A stretch of 64,000 nucleotides of DNA from Leifsonia tongyongensis (GCF_010686705.1 NZ_JAAGWY010000001.1:868001-932000); one strand, 5' to 3'. Positions 1 through 8,694 are shown, counted from the stretch's first letter. Numbers and translations: made by a program. The notes: generated by a model not told the origin, from the sequence alone.

Positions 1-1549
1 AGGTGAGGTTGGTCGAGGTGACATTGCGATTCACGACGAAGCTGATCGCCTCGCCCACCGTGTAGCGGCGCAGGTCGTTGGCGAGTCCCGCCAGCGCGTC
101 GAGGTCGTCGCTTTCAGCGCCCATCAAGTCCGCATACTCGCGATCGGTGAGTGCCGCCGGCGACGATGCGGCGCGGGAGAGCGCCGCCCGCACCGGCGAC
201 GTGTGGACGGCCACCGTCCGGCCCCGCGCCGGCCAGTCGCTGCGTGTGCTCTGCAGCGCCGGCTGGGCGCCGTCGTCGGCGGGAGCGCTCAACAGATCGT
301 CGGGGGCCCGTCGCGGAATCGCGCGAGCACCCTCGTCGGCGAGCATGGTCGAGAGGTCGACGAGGGCATCCACGCGCGGACGCACGGCGGCGTCGATCCA
401 CTGGTCGGCATCCCGGATGTACGGCGGATGCACCGTCAGCCGCTCCGTCAGGCGGAAGCCCTCGCGCCGGGTGAGTTCGGCCAGCTCGACGATCTGCGGC
501 CATGGACGCTCCGGGTTCACGTGGTCGGCGGTCAGCGGGCTCACCCCGCCCCAGTCGTCGGCTCCCGCGCGCAGGAGCAGGCCGAGCTCGCTCGCATCGG
601 AGAGGTTCGGTGGCACCTGGATGCGCGCATCCGCCCCCATGACCAGACGCGCGGCCGCCACCGTCGCCGCGTACTCGAGCACGCCGAGGTCGTCGTCGTT
701 CTGCATGGCCGTCGCCGGCTTGGAGCGGAAGTTCTGGACGATGATCTCCTGCAGGTGGCCGAAGCGATCGTGGATGTCCCGCAAGGCAACAAGGGATTCC
801 GCGCGTTCGCGAACCGTCTCGCCGATCCCGACCAGGAGGCCCGTGGTCAGGGGCACCCGCGCGCGCCCCGCATCCTCCAGCACCCGCAGCCGCACCGCCG
901 GGTTCTTGTCGGGCGACCCGAAGTGCACCTCGCCCTTCTCGGCCCACAGCCGGTGCGAGGTCGTCTCGAGCATCATGCCCATCGACGGGGCCACCGGGCG
1001 GAGCCAGGCCAGCTCCTCGGCGGTCATCACGCCCGGGTTGAGGTGCGGGAGCAGTCCGGTCTCGTCGAGCACGAGCTGCGCCATCTCGCGCACGTAGTGC
1101 AGTGTCGACTCGTAGCCGTGCTCGTCGAGCCAGGCGCGTGCATCCGGCCAGCGGTCCTCCGGCCGGTCGCCGAGCGTGAACAGCGCCTCTTTGCAGCCCA
1201 TCGAGGCCCCGAGCCGGGCGACGTCGAGGATCTGTTCGGGCGACATGTAGAGCGGCTTGCCCTTGGTCGCCAGCTTCCCCGGGGTGTCGACGAAGATGCA
1301 GTAGTGGCAGCGATCGCGGCAGAGTGTCGTGATCGGCAGGAACACCTTCTTCGAAAAGGTGATCACACCGGGGCGGCCCGCACGGGCCAGCCCCTCGTCG
1401 CGCAGGCGGGCGGATGCGTCGAGCAAGTGCTCGAGGTCGGCACCGGTCGCGCAAACCAGGGTTTCGGCCTCGTCGACCGTGAGCCGCTCGCCCCCGAGGG
1501 CGCGGTCGATCGCGGTCTGGAGATCCCCTGCGAGCGTCCCGCCATCCAT
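1..1549 (-). CDS. fbiC: FO synthase FbiC (CofG/CofH), truncated by window edge
   Basis: Radical-SAM FO synthase, which makes the deazaflavin core (FO) of coenzyme F420 from tyrosine and a pyrimidine precursor. The visible 516 residues hold the CofG half, with the radical-SAM motif CRDRCHYC (Cys77, Cys81, Cys84), then a linker and the start of the CofH half (FVVNRNVTSTNL at the edge). Full-length actinobacterial FbiC is about 800-860 residues, so the C-terminal half lies outside. ATG at 1549 was chosen because it follows a GAGAGG-like site and starts a normal N-terminus. It is divergent from an operon encoding an F420-type oxidoreductase, which suggests cofactor and user are neighbours. The family call is confident. 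Confidence 0.93.
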   Translation of the reverse strand, partial: MDGGTLAGDLQTAIDRALGGERLTVDEAETLVCATGADLEHLLDASARLRDEGLARAGRPGVITFSKKVFLPITTLCRDRCHYCIFVDTPGKLATKGKPLYMSPEQILDVARLGASMGCKEALFTLGDRPEDRWPDARAWLDEHGYESTLHYVREMAQLVLDETGLLPHLNPGVMTAEELAWLRPVAPSMGMMLETTSHRLWAEKGEVHFGSPDKNPAVRLRVLEDAGRARVPLTTGLLVGIGETVRERAESLVALRDIHDRFGHLQEIIVQNFRSKPATAMQNDDDLGVLEYAATVAAARLVMGADARIQVPPNLSDASELGLLLRAGADDWGGVSPLTADHVNPERPWPQIVELAELTRREGFRLTERLTVHPPYIRDADQWIDAAVRPRVDALVDLSTMLADEGARAIPRRAPDDLLSAPADDGAQPALQSTRSDWPARGRTVAVHTSPVRAALSRAASSPAALTDREYADLMGAESDDLDALAGLANDLRRYTVGEAISFVVNRNVTSTNLT

Positions 1550-1606
1550 TGCGTCAGGGTACCTCTCGAAGGTGTCGAATGTGTTGCTCGTTCGGGATGA
1601 TCCCCT

Positions 1607-1694
1607 TGCTCGATTGCGCAAAAGATGCGGGTCTTGGGCGAGCCGGCCCGCATTTTTTGCATAGTCACGGATGCGTTCGCTGCTCGATTTCGCA
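1607..1694. promoter_or_regulatory. Direct repeat TGCTCGATT(G/T)CGCA, possible operator pair
   Basis: Two 14-bp copies at 1607-1620 and 1681-1694 differ by one base and are 74 bp apart, about seven helical turns. They sit in the divergent region between fbiC and the pyrimidine operon. Each copy has TGC..GCA ends, as in many GntR/LacI-type sites. No regulator gene lies adjacent, so the binding protein is unknown. Confidence 0.4.
1618..1660. terminator. Bidirectional terminator-like hairpin between divergent genes
   Basis: A 14-bp stem (1618-1631 with 1647-1660, one G-U pair) and a 15-nt loop. The right arm contains six T and the left arm four A, so it could terminate in either direction. It lies upstream of both flanking genes, so it is not a simple end-of-operon terminator. 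It may be an attenuator in the leader of the pyrimidine operon or the end of a small RNA. Confidence 0.5.
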
Positions 1695-1778
1695 GAGGGC
1701 GGCCATTGCGCGCACGAGTCCGAGGCAGTAGTCATAGAGGACATCAGCGAAGTGTTCCAACCCACCCGGAGGCAGCAC

Positions 1779-2627
1779 ATGGCAATCGTTCGAGCAGCAA
1801 TCACCCAGACGACGTGGACGGGCGACAAAGAGTCCATGCTCGCCAAGCATGAGCGGTTCGCGCGGGATGCCGCTGCAGACGGCGCACAGGTGATCTGCTT
1901 CCAGGAACTGTTCTACGGGCCGTACTTCGGCATCACCGAGGATGCGAAGTACTACGACTACGCAGAACCGGCTGACGGCCCGATCGTCCAGCGGTTCGCT
2001 GCGCTCGCCAAAGAGCTGAACCTCGTCATGATCCTCCCCATCTATGAAGAGGACATGCCGGGGGTGTACTACAACACCGCGGTCGTAGTCGACGCCGACG
2101 GCACGATCCTCGGCAAGTACCGGAAACACCACCTGCCGAACCTCGACAAGTTCTGGGAGAAGTTCTACTTCCGCCCCGGCAATCTCGGCTACCCGGTGTT
2201 CAAGACGGCGGTCGGGCCCATCGGCGTCTACATCTGCTACGACCGGCACTTCCCCGAAGGCTGGCGGGAGCTCGGCCTGAACGGTGCCGAGATCGTGTTC
2301 AACCCGAACGCGACGAAACCCGGCCTGTCGAACCGTCTGTGGGAACTCGAGCAGCCCGCCGCCGCAGCCGCCAACGGCTACTTCGTCGCTGCCCCGAACC
2401 GGGTGGGCAGGGAGGACAACGAGTACGGCGACCTGGCCGTCACCTTCTACGGCATGAGCCAGTTCGTCGATCCGCAGGGAAACGTGGTCGGCGGATACGG
2501 CAGTGGCGAACACGAGGAGGTCGTCATCCGCGACCTCGACCTCGACATGGTGCGAGAGGTGCGCAACGCCTGGCAGTTCTACCGGGACCGCCGCCCCGAG
2601 TCGTACACCTCCATCCCGAAGCCCTGA
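1779..2627 (+). CDS. Beta-ureidopropionase (nitrilase-family N-carbamoyl-beta-alanine amidase)
   Basis: Cytoplasmic carbon-nitrogen hydrolase of 282 residues, predicted to cut N-carbamoyl-beta-alanine to beta-alanine, CO2 and ammonia, the third step of reductive pyrimidine breakdown. The nitrilase catalytic triad is visible: Glu43 (CFQELF), Lys116 (GKYRKHHLP) and Cys153 (YICYDRHFPEGWRELG). ATG at 1779 was chosen over upstream in-frame codons because GGAGG lies 6 nt before it. It is the first gene of a five-gene operon; dihydropyrimidinase starts 10 bp downstream. An N-carbamoyl-D-amino-acid amidase is the main alternative, but neighbours favour the pyrimidine role. Confidence 0.88.
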   Translation: MAIVRAAITQTTWTGDKESMLAKHERFARDAAADGAQVICFQELFYGPYFGITEDAKYYDYAEPADGPIVQRFAALAKELNLVMILPIYEEDMPGVYYNTAVVVDADGTILGKYRKHHLPNLDKFWEKFYFRPGNLGYPVFKTAVGPIGVYICYDRHFPEGWRELGLNGAEIVFNPNATKPGLSNRLWELEQPAAAAANGYFVAAPNRVGREDNEYGDLAVTFYGMSQFVDPQGNVVGGYGSGEHEEVVIRDLDLDMVREVRNAWQFYRDRRPESYTSIPKP

Positions 2628-2637
2628 GGAGCGCACA

Positions 2638-4074
2638 ATGACCACCACCCTCATCACCGGCGGCACCGTGGTCTCGGCCACCGGTCGTGGCCTCGCCGAC
2701 GTGCTCATCGACGGAGAGACGATCGCCGCCGTGCTGCAGCCGGGTTCCGTGCTGCTCGGGACGGACCTCGCGGCATCCGTCGACCGCGTGATCGACGCCA
2801 CCGGCCGGTACGTGATCCCTGGCGGCATCGACGCGCACACCCACTTCGAACTGCCGTTCGGCGGGACGGAGGCGAGCGACACCTTCGAGACGGGAACCCG
2901 GGCTGCGGCGTGGGGCGGCACCACGTCGGTCATCGACTTCGCGGTGCAGACGTACGGTACGCGCATCCAGGACGGCCTCGCGAAGTGGCACGAGAAGGCC
3001 TCCGGCAACTGCGCGATCGACTACGGATTCCACCAGATCGTCGGCGACGTGACCGAGGACTCCCTCGCAGCCCTCCGCGCCCTGCCCGACGAAGGCGTCA
3101 GCAGTTTCAAGCTGTTCATGGCCTACCCCGGCGTCTTCTACTCGGACGACGCGCAGATCCTGAAGGCGATGCAGGTCTCGCGCGACACCGGGATGCTCAC
3201 CATGATGCATGCGGAGAACGGCCCGGCCATCGACGTGCTCGCCGCCCAGCTCGTGGAGCAGGGCAAGACCGACCCGTATTACCACGGCATCGCGCGGGCC
3301 TGGCAAATGGAGGAGGAGGCGACCCACCGGGCGATCATGCTCGCCAACCTCACCGGCGCACCGCTCTACATCGTGCACGTCAGCGCGAAGCAGGCGGTCG
3401 AACAGGTCGCGTGGGCTCGGGACAAAGGACAGAACGTCTACGGCGAGACCTGCCCGCAGTACCTGTACCAGTCGCTCGAGGAGCAGCTCGGCGCATCCAG
3501 CCCGGAATGGGGTCGCTTCGAGGGCGCGAAGTGGGTCTGCTCGACGCCGCTGCGTTCACGGGCTGAGGGCCACCAGGACTCGATGTGGCAGGCGCTGCGC
3601 ACCAACGACCTGCAGATGGTGTCGACCGACCACTGCCCGTTCTGCATGAAAGACCAGAAGGAGCTCGGCATCGGTGACTTCCGCAAGATCCCGAACGGCA
3701 TCGGCTCGATCGAGCACCGCATGGACCTGATGTACCAGGGCGTTGTCACCGGTGAGCTGACGCTCGAACGCTGGGTGGAGCTCACGAGCACGACCCCGGC
3801 GCGTATGTTCGGGCTCTACGGCCGGAAAGGCGTCATCCAGCCGGGGGCGGACGCCGACATCGTGCTGTACGACCCGAACGGTCACACAAGCATCGGGCTC
3901 AACAAGACCCACCACATGAACATGGACTACTCGGCGTGGGAGGGCTTTGAGATCGACGGACATGTCGACACCGTGCTGAGCCGCGGCAAGGTCGTCGTCG
4001 ACGACAACCAGTACCTCGGAACGAAAGGCGACGGGCGCTTCCTCAAGCGCGGCCTGTCGCAGTACCTGGCCTGA
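2638..4074 (+). CDS. hydA: Dihydropyrimidinase (hydantoinase family)
   Basis: Binuclear-zinc amidohydrolase, 478 residues, opening the dihydrouracil or dihydrothymine ring to the N-carbamoyl beta-amino acid. Metal ligands are in order: His67 and His69 (DAHTH), carboxylated Lys158 (SFKLFMAYPG), His191 (HAENG), His247 (IVHVSA) and Asp331 (STDHCPF). The start ATG at 2638 follows GAGGA. The stop TGA overlaps an ATG that is the first of four possible starts for the next gene, so translation is probably coupled. D-hydantoinase activity is possible from sequence alone, but flanking ureidopropionase and beta-alanine genes support pyrimidine catabolism. Confidence 0.92.
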   Translation: MTTTLITGGTVVSATGRGLADVLIDGETIAAVLQPGSVLLGTDLAASVDRVIDATGRYVIPGGIDAHTHFELPFGGTEASDTFETGTRAAAWGGTTSVIDFAVQTYGTRIQDGLAKWHEKASGNCAIDYGFHQIVGDVTEDSLAALRALPDEGVSSFKLFMAYPGVFYSDDAQILKAMQVSRDTGMLTMMHAENGPAIDVLAAQLVEQGKTDPYYHGIARAWQMEEEATHRAIMLANLTGAPLYIVHVSAKQAVEQVAWARDKGQNVYGETCPQYLYQSLEEQLGASSPEWGRFEGAKWVCSTPLRSRAEGHQDSMWQALRTNDLQMVSTDHCPFCMKDQKELGIGDFRKIPNGIGSIEHRMDLMYQGVVTGELTLERWVELTSTTPARMFGLYGRKGVIQPGADADIVLYDPNGHTSIGLNKTHHMNMDYSAWEGFEIDGHVDTVLSRGKVVVDDNQYLGTKGDGRFLKRGLSQYLA

Positions 4075-4117
4075 TGAGCGACAGAAGCCTGATGAGCGAC
4101 AGAAGCCTGATGAGCGA
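4072..4117 (+). repeat. 18-bp tandem repeat over the stop/start junction
   Basis: The unit TGATGAGCGACAGAAGCC occurs at 4072-4089 and 4090-4107, with a partial third copy (TGATGAGCGA) from 4108. Each copy recreates a TGATG junction and supplies an in-frame ATG (4074, 4092, 4110) to the downstream reading frame, encoding a MSDRSL repeat if used. The likely core start of the next protein is ATG 4137. Confidence 0.85.
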
Positions 4118-4136
4118 ACAAGAACAGGGCCGCACG

Positions 4137-5153
4137 ATGGACTTCGGCATCGTGCTCCAGCCCAACCCGCCCGCCTCGCGCACGATCCACCTGGCGAAGC
4201 TCGCCGAGCAGTACGGGTTCAGTCACGTGTGGACCTTCGATTCGCACCTGCTCTGGCAGGAGCCGTATGTGATCTACAGCCAGATCCTTGCGGAGACCCG
4301 GCGCGTCATGGTCGGGCCGATGGTGACCAACCCGGCCACCCGGGACTGGACGGTGACCGCATCCGTGTTCGCGACCCTGAACGAGATGTACGGCAACCGC
4401 ACGATCGTCGGCATCGGGCGCGGCGATTCGGCGGTGCGCGTGATCAACGGCGCCCCAACGACGCTCGCCGAACTGCGGGAGGCGATCCACGTCATCCGCG
4501 AACTCGGCAACAGCCGGTCGGTCGACTACAAAGGGTCGACGCTGCAGTTCCCGTGGAGCAAGGGATCCGAACTCGACATCTGGGTCGCAGCCTACGGACC
4601 GCTCGCCCTCAAGCTGACCGGCGAGGTCGGCGACGGCTTCATCCTGCAGCTCGCGGATGTCGACATCGCCGAATGGATGATCGGAACGGTCCGGCAGGCG
4701 GCCGAGCGAGCCGGACGCGACCCGCAGTCGATCAAATTCTGCGTAGCGGCCCCGATGTACATCGGCGACGACTGGGAGCACATGCGCGAGCAGTGCCGCT
4801 GGTTCGGCGGGATGGTCGGCAACCATGTCGCCGACATCGTCGCCAAGTACGGCACGGATGGGGCGGTGCCGAAAGCGCTGACCGACTACATCGCGGGACG
4901 CCACGGTTACGACTACAACGAGCACGGCCGCGCGGGCAACACGCACGCCGACTTCGTGCCTGACGAGATCGTCGACCGGTTCTGCGTGCTCGGCACGGCG
5001 GACGACCACATCGCGAAGCTGAAACAGCTCGCCGAGCTCGGCGTCGACCAGTTCGCCGGCTACCTGCAGCACGACAACAAAGAGGAGACCCTCCGCGTCT
5101 ACGGCGAGACGGTCATTCCTGCGCTCACCGAGCACATCCGCGCGAAAGGCTGA
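4137..5153 (+). CDS. LLM-class F420-type oxidoreductase in pyrimidine operon
   Basis: Luciferase-like TIM-barrel oxidoreductase of 338 residues from ATG 4137; starts at 4074, 4092 and 4110 would add a short repeated N-terminus. It begins with the typical strand MDFGIVLQPNPP and carries GIGRGDSAV, as in F420-dependent members. I recall a subfamily (TIGR03842-like) often found next to dihydropyrimidinase. The operon lacks the classical flavin/Fe-S dihydropyrimidine dehydrogenase, so this enzyme is a candidate for reducing uracil or thymine with F420H2. That role is inference. RutA-type pyrimidine oxygenase is also LLM-class, but no rut genes are present. Two nt separate it from the aminotransferase. 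Confidence 0.8.
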   Translation: MDFGIVLQPNPPASRTIHLAKLAEQYGFSHVWTFDSHLLWQEPYVIYSQILAETRRVMVGPMVTNPATRDWTVTASVFATLNEMYGNRTIVGIGRGDSAVRVINGAPTTLAELREAIHVIRELGNSRSVDYKGSTLQFPWSKGSELDIWVAAYGPLALKLTGEVGDGFILQLADVDIAEWMIGTVRQAAERAGRDPQSIKFCVAAPMYIGDDWEHMREQCRWFGGMVGNHVADIVAKYGTDGAVPKALTDYIAGRHGYDYNEHGRAGNTHADFVPDEIVDRFCVLGTADDHIAKLKQLAELGVDQFAGYLQHDNKEETLRVYGETVIPALTEHIRAKG

Positions 5154-5155
5154 CC

Positions 5156-6484
5156 ATGAACGCACCCCTCGACGCAGCAGACGGAGATCTCGCCCAGCAG
5201 CTCGACCGTTCCCATGTCTTCCACTCGTGGTCGGCGCAGGGCACTTTCGCGGGGCTCGCGATCGCAGGAGGAAGCGGCACAACGGTCTGGGACTTCGACG
5301 GCCGCCGCTACCTGGACTTCGCCAGCCAGCTCGTCAACGTGAACATCGGCCACCAGCATCCGGCTGTCGTCGCCGCGATCCGCGAGCAGGCCGAGATCCT
5401 GACCACCATCGCCCCGGCCACGGTGAACCTGACCCGCGGCGAGGCGGCGAAACGCATCGTCTCGCGCGCACCCGATGGTTTCAACAAGGTCTTCTTCACC
5501 AACGGCGGGGCGGATGCGAACGAGAACGCCATCCGGATGGCCCGCCTCCACACCGGCCGCGACAAGGTGCTCTCGACCTATCGCTCGTACCACGGCAACA
5601 CCGGCGCGGCCATCGTCGCGACCGGCGACTGGCGGCGCGTACCGAACGAGTTCGCCCGGGGGCACGTGCACTTCTTCGGGCCGTACCTCTACCGCAGCGA
5701 GTTCTGGGCAGAGACGCCCGAACAGGAATCCGAACGGGCGCTCACCCACCTGCGCCGCGTGATCGAGAGCGAGGGGCCCGCCTCGATCGCCGCGATCGTG
5801 CTCGAGACGGTCCCGGGCACTGCGGGCATCCTGGTGCCGCCGCCCGGCTACCTCGCGGGAGTGCGGGCGCTCGCCGACCAGCACGGCATCCTCGTCATCC
5901 TCGACGAGGTCATGGCCGGTTTCGGTCGCACCGGCCGATGGTTCGCCTTCGACGGGTACGACATCGTCCCCGACCTCATCACCTTCGCCAAAGGGGTGAA
6001 CTCCGGGTACATCCCGGTCGGGGGTGTGGTGATCCCCGACGCGATCGCGAACGACTTCGACGAGCGGGTCTTCCCGGGCGGCCTCACCTACAGCGGGCAT
6101 CCGCTGGCGATGGCCTCCATCGTCGCGGCGCTCGACGCGATGGAGTCCGAAGGGATCGTCACCCACGCGGCGGAGATCGGGGCGGATGTGATCGAACCGG
6201 CCCTCGCATCCCTTGCCTCCGCGCATCCCCTCGTCGGCGACGTGCGCGGCGAAGGAGTCTTCTGGGCGATCGAGCTCGTCGCCGATCGCGGGACCCGCGA
6301 ACCGGTCTCGGCGGCGACGATGGGCCGCATCAAAGCCGGGTTGCTCGAACGCGGCGTCATCCCGTTCATCCAGGACAACCGCATCCACGTCGTGCCACCG
6401 TGCGTCGTCACCGCCGACGAGGTCGGCCAGGCGATGGCCGCCTACGACGAGGTGCTCACCACTGTCGAAAGGGCCGGACAATGA
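5156..6484 (+). CDS. Class-III aminotransferase, probable beta-alanine transaminase
   Basis: PLP-dependent fold-type I transaminase of 442 residues. The LDEVMAGFGRTGRW segment and the PLP lysine in FAKGVNSGY (about residue 279) are diagnostic of class III. In this operon it most likely converts beta-alanine (or 3-aminoisobutyrate from thymine) and an oxoacid to malonate semialdehyde (or methylmalonate semialdehyde), the substrate of the next enzyme. Its final codons overlap the following start (ATGA), indicating coupling. The amino acceptor, pyruvate or 2-oxoglutarate, cannot be read from sequence. GABA or omega-amino acid transaminase is the alternative name. Confidence 0.85.
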   Translation: MNAPLDAADGDLAQQLDRSHVFHSWSAQGTFAGLAIAGGSGTTVWDFDGRRYLDFASQLVNVNIGHQHPAVVAAIREQAEILTTIAPATVNLTRGEAAKRIVSRAPDGFNKVFFTNGGADANENAIRMARLHTGRDKVLSTYRSYHGNTGAAIVATGDWRRVPNEFARGHVHFFGPYLYRSEFWAETPEQESERALTHLRRVIESEGPASIAAIVLETVPGTAGILVPPPGYLAGVRALADQHGILVILDEVMAGFGRTGRWFAFDGYDIVPDLITFAKGVNSGYIPVGGVVIPDAIANDFDERVFPGGLTYSGHPLAMASIVAALDAMESEGIVTHAAEIGADVIEPALASLASAHPLVGDVRGEGVFWAIELVADRGTREPVSAATMGRIKAGLLERGVIPFIQDNRIHVVPPCVVTADEVGQAMAAYDEVLTTVERAGQ

Positions 6485-7974
6485 CCGACATCATCAACCA
6501 CTGGATCGGCGGCCGCGAGGTCGCCGGCGACTCCACACACACCCAGCCGGTCTACGACCCCGCGCTCGGCACCTCGACGAAGGAGGTGCGACTCGGCAGC
6601 GCATCCGATATCGACGCGGCCGTCGCGACCGCCCTCGCCGCCTTCGCCGAGTGGGGCGGCACGTCGTGGGCCCGGCGGCAGAGCGTCATCTTCGCCTTCC
6701 GCGAATTGCTGAACGCCCGCAAGGAGGAGCTCGCGCAGATCCTCACCTCCGAACACGGCAAAGTGCTGTCGGATGCGCTGGGTGAGATCGCGCGCGGCCT
6801 CGAAGTCGTCGAGTTCGCGGCCGGGATCGCGCAGCTCGCGAAAGGCGAATACTCGGAGAACGTGTCGACCGGGGTCGACGTCTACTCGTTGCGCCAGCCG
6901 CTCGGTGTCGTCGGCATCATCAGTCCGTTCAACTTTCCGGCCATGGTGCCGATGTGGTTCTTCCCGATCGCGATCGCGGCCGGGAACACGGTCGTGCTGA
7001 AGCCGAGCGAGAAGGACCCGTCGGCATCCGTCTGGCTGGCGAAGCTGATGCAGGAGGCCGGGCTTCCCGACGGTGTGCTCAATGTCGTGCACGGCGACAA
7101 GGAATCGGTGGATGCACTGCTCACCCACCCCGACGTGCAGTCGATCTCGTTCGTCGGGTCGACCCCGATCGCACGCTACGTGTACGAGACCGCGACCGCG
7201 GCGGGAAAGCGGGTGCAGGCGCTCGGCGGGGCGAAGAACCACATGCTGGTGCTGCCGGATGCGGACCTCGACCTGGTCGCCGACTCGGCCGTGAACGCCG
7301 GGTTCGGCTCAGCCGGCGAGCGGTGCATGGCGATCAGCGTCGTCCTGGCGGTCGACACCACCGCGGACGAACTCGTCTCGAAGATCACGACACGGATGGC
7401 CGGCCTGACCACCGGTGACGGGCGCCGCTCCAGCGATATGGGGCCCCTGATCACCGAGGCGCATCGCGACAAGGTCGCAGGCTACATCGACATCGCCGTC
7501 GAGGACGGCGCCACGGTCGTCGTCGACGGACGCGACGTCGAGCCCGACGGAGCACCCGAGGGGTTCTGGCTCGGCCCGACCCTGATCGACAACGTCTCGA
7601 CCGGTTCACGGGTCTACATCGACGAGATCTTCGGGCCGGTGCTCTCGGTCGTACGGGTCTCGGGCTACGACGAGGGCCTCGGCATCATCAACGCCAGCCG
7701 CTACGGCAACGGCACGGCGATCTTCACCAACGACGGTGGCGCCGCTCGCCGGTTCCAGCGCGAAGTGCACGTCGGCATGATCGGCGTCAACGTACCCATC
7801 CCGGTGCCGGTCGCGTACCACTCGTTCGGCGGCTGGAAGGACTCCCTCTTCGGCGACGCCAAAGCGTACGGCCCGCACGGCGTCGACTTCTTCACCCGTG
7901 AGAAGGCGGTCACCTCCCGCTGGCTCGACCCCAGCCACGGCGGTATCAACCTCGGCTTCCCGCGCCACACGTAG
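6481..7974 (+). CDS. mmsA: CoA-acylating (methyl)malonate-semialdehyde dehydrogenase
   Basis: NAD-dependent aldehyde dehydrogenase of 497 residues. The catalytic cysteine is in FGSAGERCMAI, and the family segments INHWIGG and SPFNFPAMVPMWFFPIAIA are present. MmsA enzymes oxidise malonate or methylmalonate semialdehyde to acetyl-CoA or propionyl-CoA with CO2 release, which completes uracil or thymine carbon use here. The start ATG lies inside the upstream stop (ATGA overlap), making it the fifth and last gene of the operon. The next gene is convergent and begins its 3' end about 40 bp away. Confidence 0.93.
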   Translation: MTDIINHWIGGREVAGDSTHTQPVYDPALGTSTKEVRLGSASDIDAAVATALAAFAEWGGTSWARRQSVIFAFRELLNARKEELAQILTSEHGKVLSDALGEIARGLEVVEFAAGIAQLAKGEYSENVSTGVDVYSLRQPLGVVGIISPFNFPAMVPMWFFPIAIAAGNTVVLKPSEKDPSASVWLAKLMQEAGLPDGVLNVVHGDKESVDALLTHPDVQSISFVGSTPIARYVYETATAAGKRVQALGGAKNHMLVLPDADLDLVADSAVNAGFGSAGERCMAISVVLAVDTTADELVSKITTRMAGLTTGDGRRSSDMGPLITEAHRDKVAGYIDIAVEDGATVVVDGRDVEPDGAPEGFWLGPTLIDNVSTGSRVYIDEIFGPVLSVVRVSGYDEGLGIINASRYGNGTAIFTNDGGAARRFQREVHVGMIGVNVPIPVPVAYHSFGGWKDSLFGDAKAYGPHGVDFFTREKAVTSRWLDPSHGGINLGFPRHT

Positions 7975-8013
7975 GGTCGCCCCACCTGGGCCCGGCTGCA
8001 TCACCGGCTGCGC

Positions 8014-8676
8014 TCAGTCGACTGAACGGCTCGCTGCAAAGGCGGGTCGGGCAAATGTCGCCGGGCTCCGGCGAGCCCACACGAGCAGCCCGATGTACGC
8101 CAGGTCGAAGACGCTGCAGAGCAGGCCGATACCGATCACGAACAGGGAGCCCGGCAGAAAGCCGAACAGGATGGTCGGGGCCAGCGTGCCCAGCCATTTT
8201 GCGACGGCGATCACCAGGCTCTGACCGCGCGGGCCCTGTCGGGCGGCGAACATGGCGATGAACAGACCGGACATGAGGAGGTTCTGCAGGAAGGCGCTGT
8301 ACTGCGCGGATTTCATGCCGGCCAGTCCGAACTCGGCGATGAACAGCCACTGGACCAGGAACGACATCACGACGATCGCCACGCCCCACGCAATGAAGAG
8401 GGGGCGCGTCACGAACGTCGGGAATTCCCGCCGACCGAATCGGAAGAATGTGTAGAGGATGACGACATCGGCCAGCGCCCAGACCAGATTGATCCACGAC
8501 TGCACCTGGGGATCGTTGGCGAGGCCCTGCACGGCATAGGTCCACTCCCACGCGATGTTCAAGCCGAGGGCGGCGATCGGAATCGCGTATGTCTTATCCC
8601 GGAAGCCGATCCGGATCGCCTCGATGTAGACGATCGTCCAGGCCAGACCGCTGGCCAGGGTGAGAAAGAGGTTCAT
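8014..8676 (-). CDS. Seven-helix membrane protein resembling Pyr4-type terpene cyclases
   Basis: Integral membrane protein of 220 residues, almost entirely hydrophobic helices. It shows NIAWEW near the N-terminus and SVFDLAY near the C-terminus. In fungal Pyr4/PaxB and bacterial transmembrane cyclases a Glu early and an Asp late in the chain are catalytic; here Glu44 and Asp191 (from the chosen start) have similar spacing. ATG 8676 is chosen because AGGAGGA precedes it by 7 nt. It is downstream of and co-oriented with the HTH regulator, 18 nt from its stop. No prenyltransferase lies nearby, so the function is tentative. Confidence 0.5.
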   Translation of the reverse strand: MNLFLTLASGLAWTIVYIEAIRIGFRDKTYAIPIAALGLNIAWEWTYAVQGLANDPQVQSWINLVWALADVVILYTFFRFGRREFPTFVTRPLFIAWGVAIVVMSFLVQWLFIAEFGLAGMKSAQYSAFLQNLLMSGLFIAMFAARQGPRGQSLVIAVAKWLGTLAPTILFGFLPGSLFVIGIGLLCSVFDLAYIGLLVWARRSPATFARPAFAASRSVD

Positions 8677-8694
8677 GACCCGCTCCTCCTGCAT

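Noticed and set aside
4137-5153. LLM protein as RutA-type pyrimidine oxygenase
   Set aside because: Its sequence lacks the RutA features I recall, and the neighbours are the reductive pathway enzymes rather than rutB-G.
5227-7974. A 915-residue reading frame fused to MmsA
   Set aside because: The first half is an Arg-rich antisense-like shadow of the aminotransferase gene; MmsA begins at 6481 by ATGA overlap.
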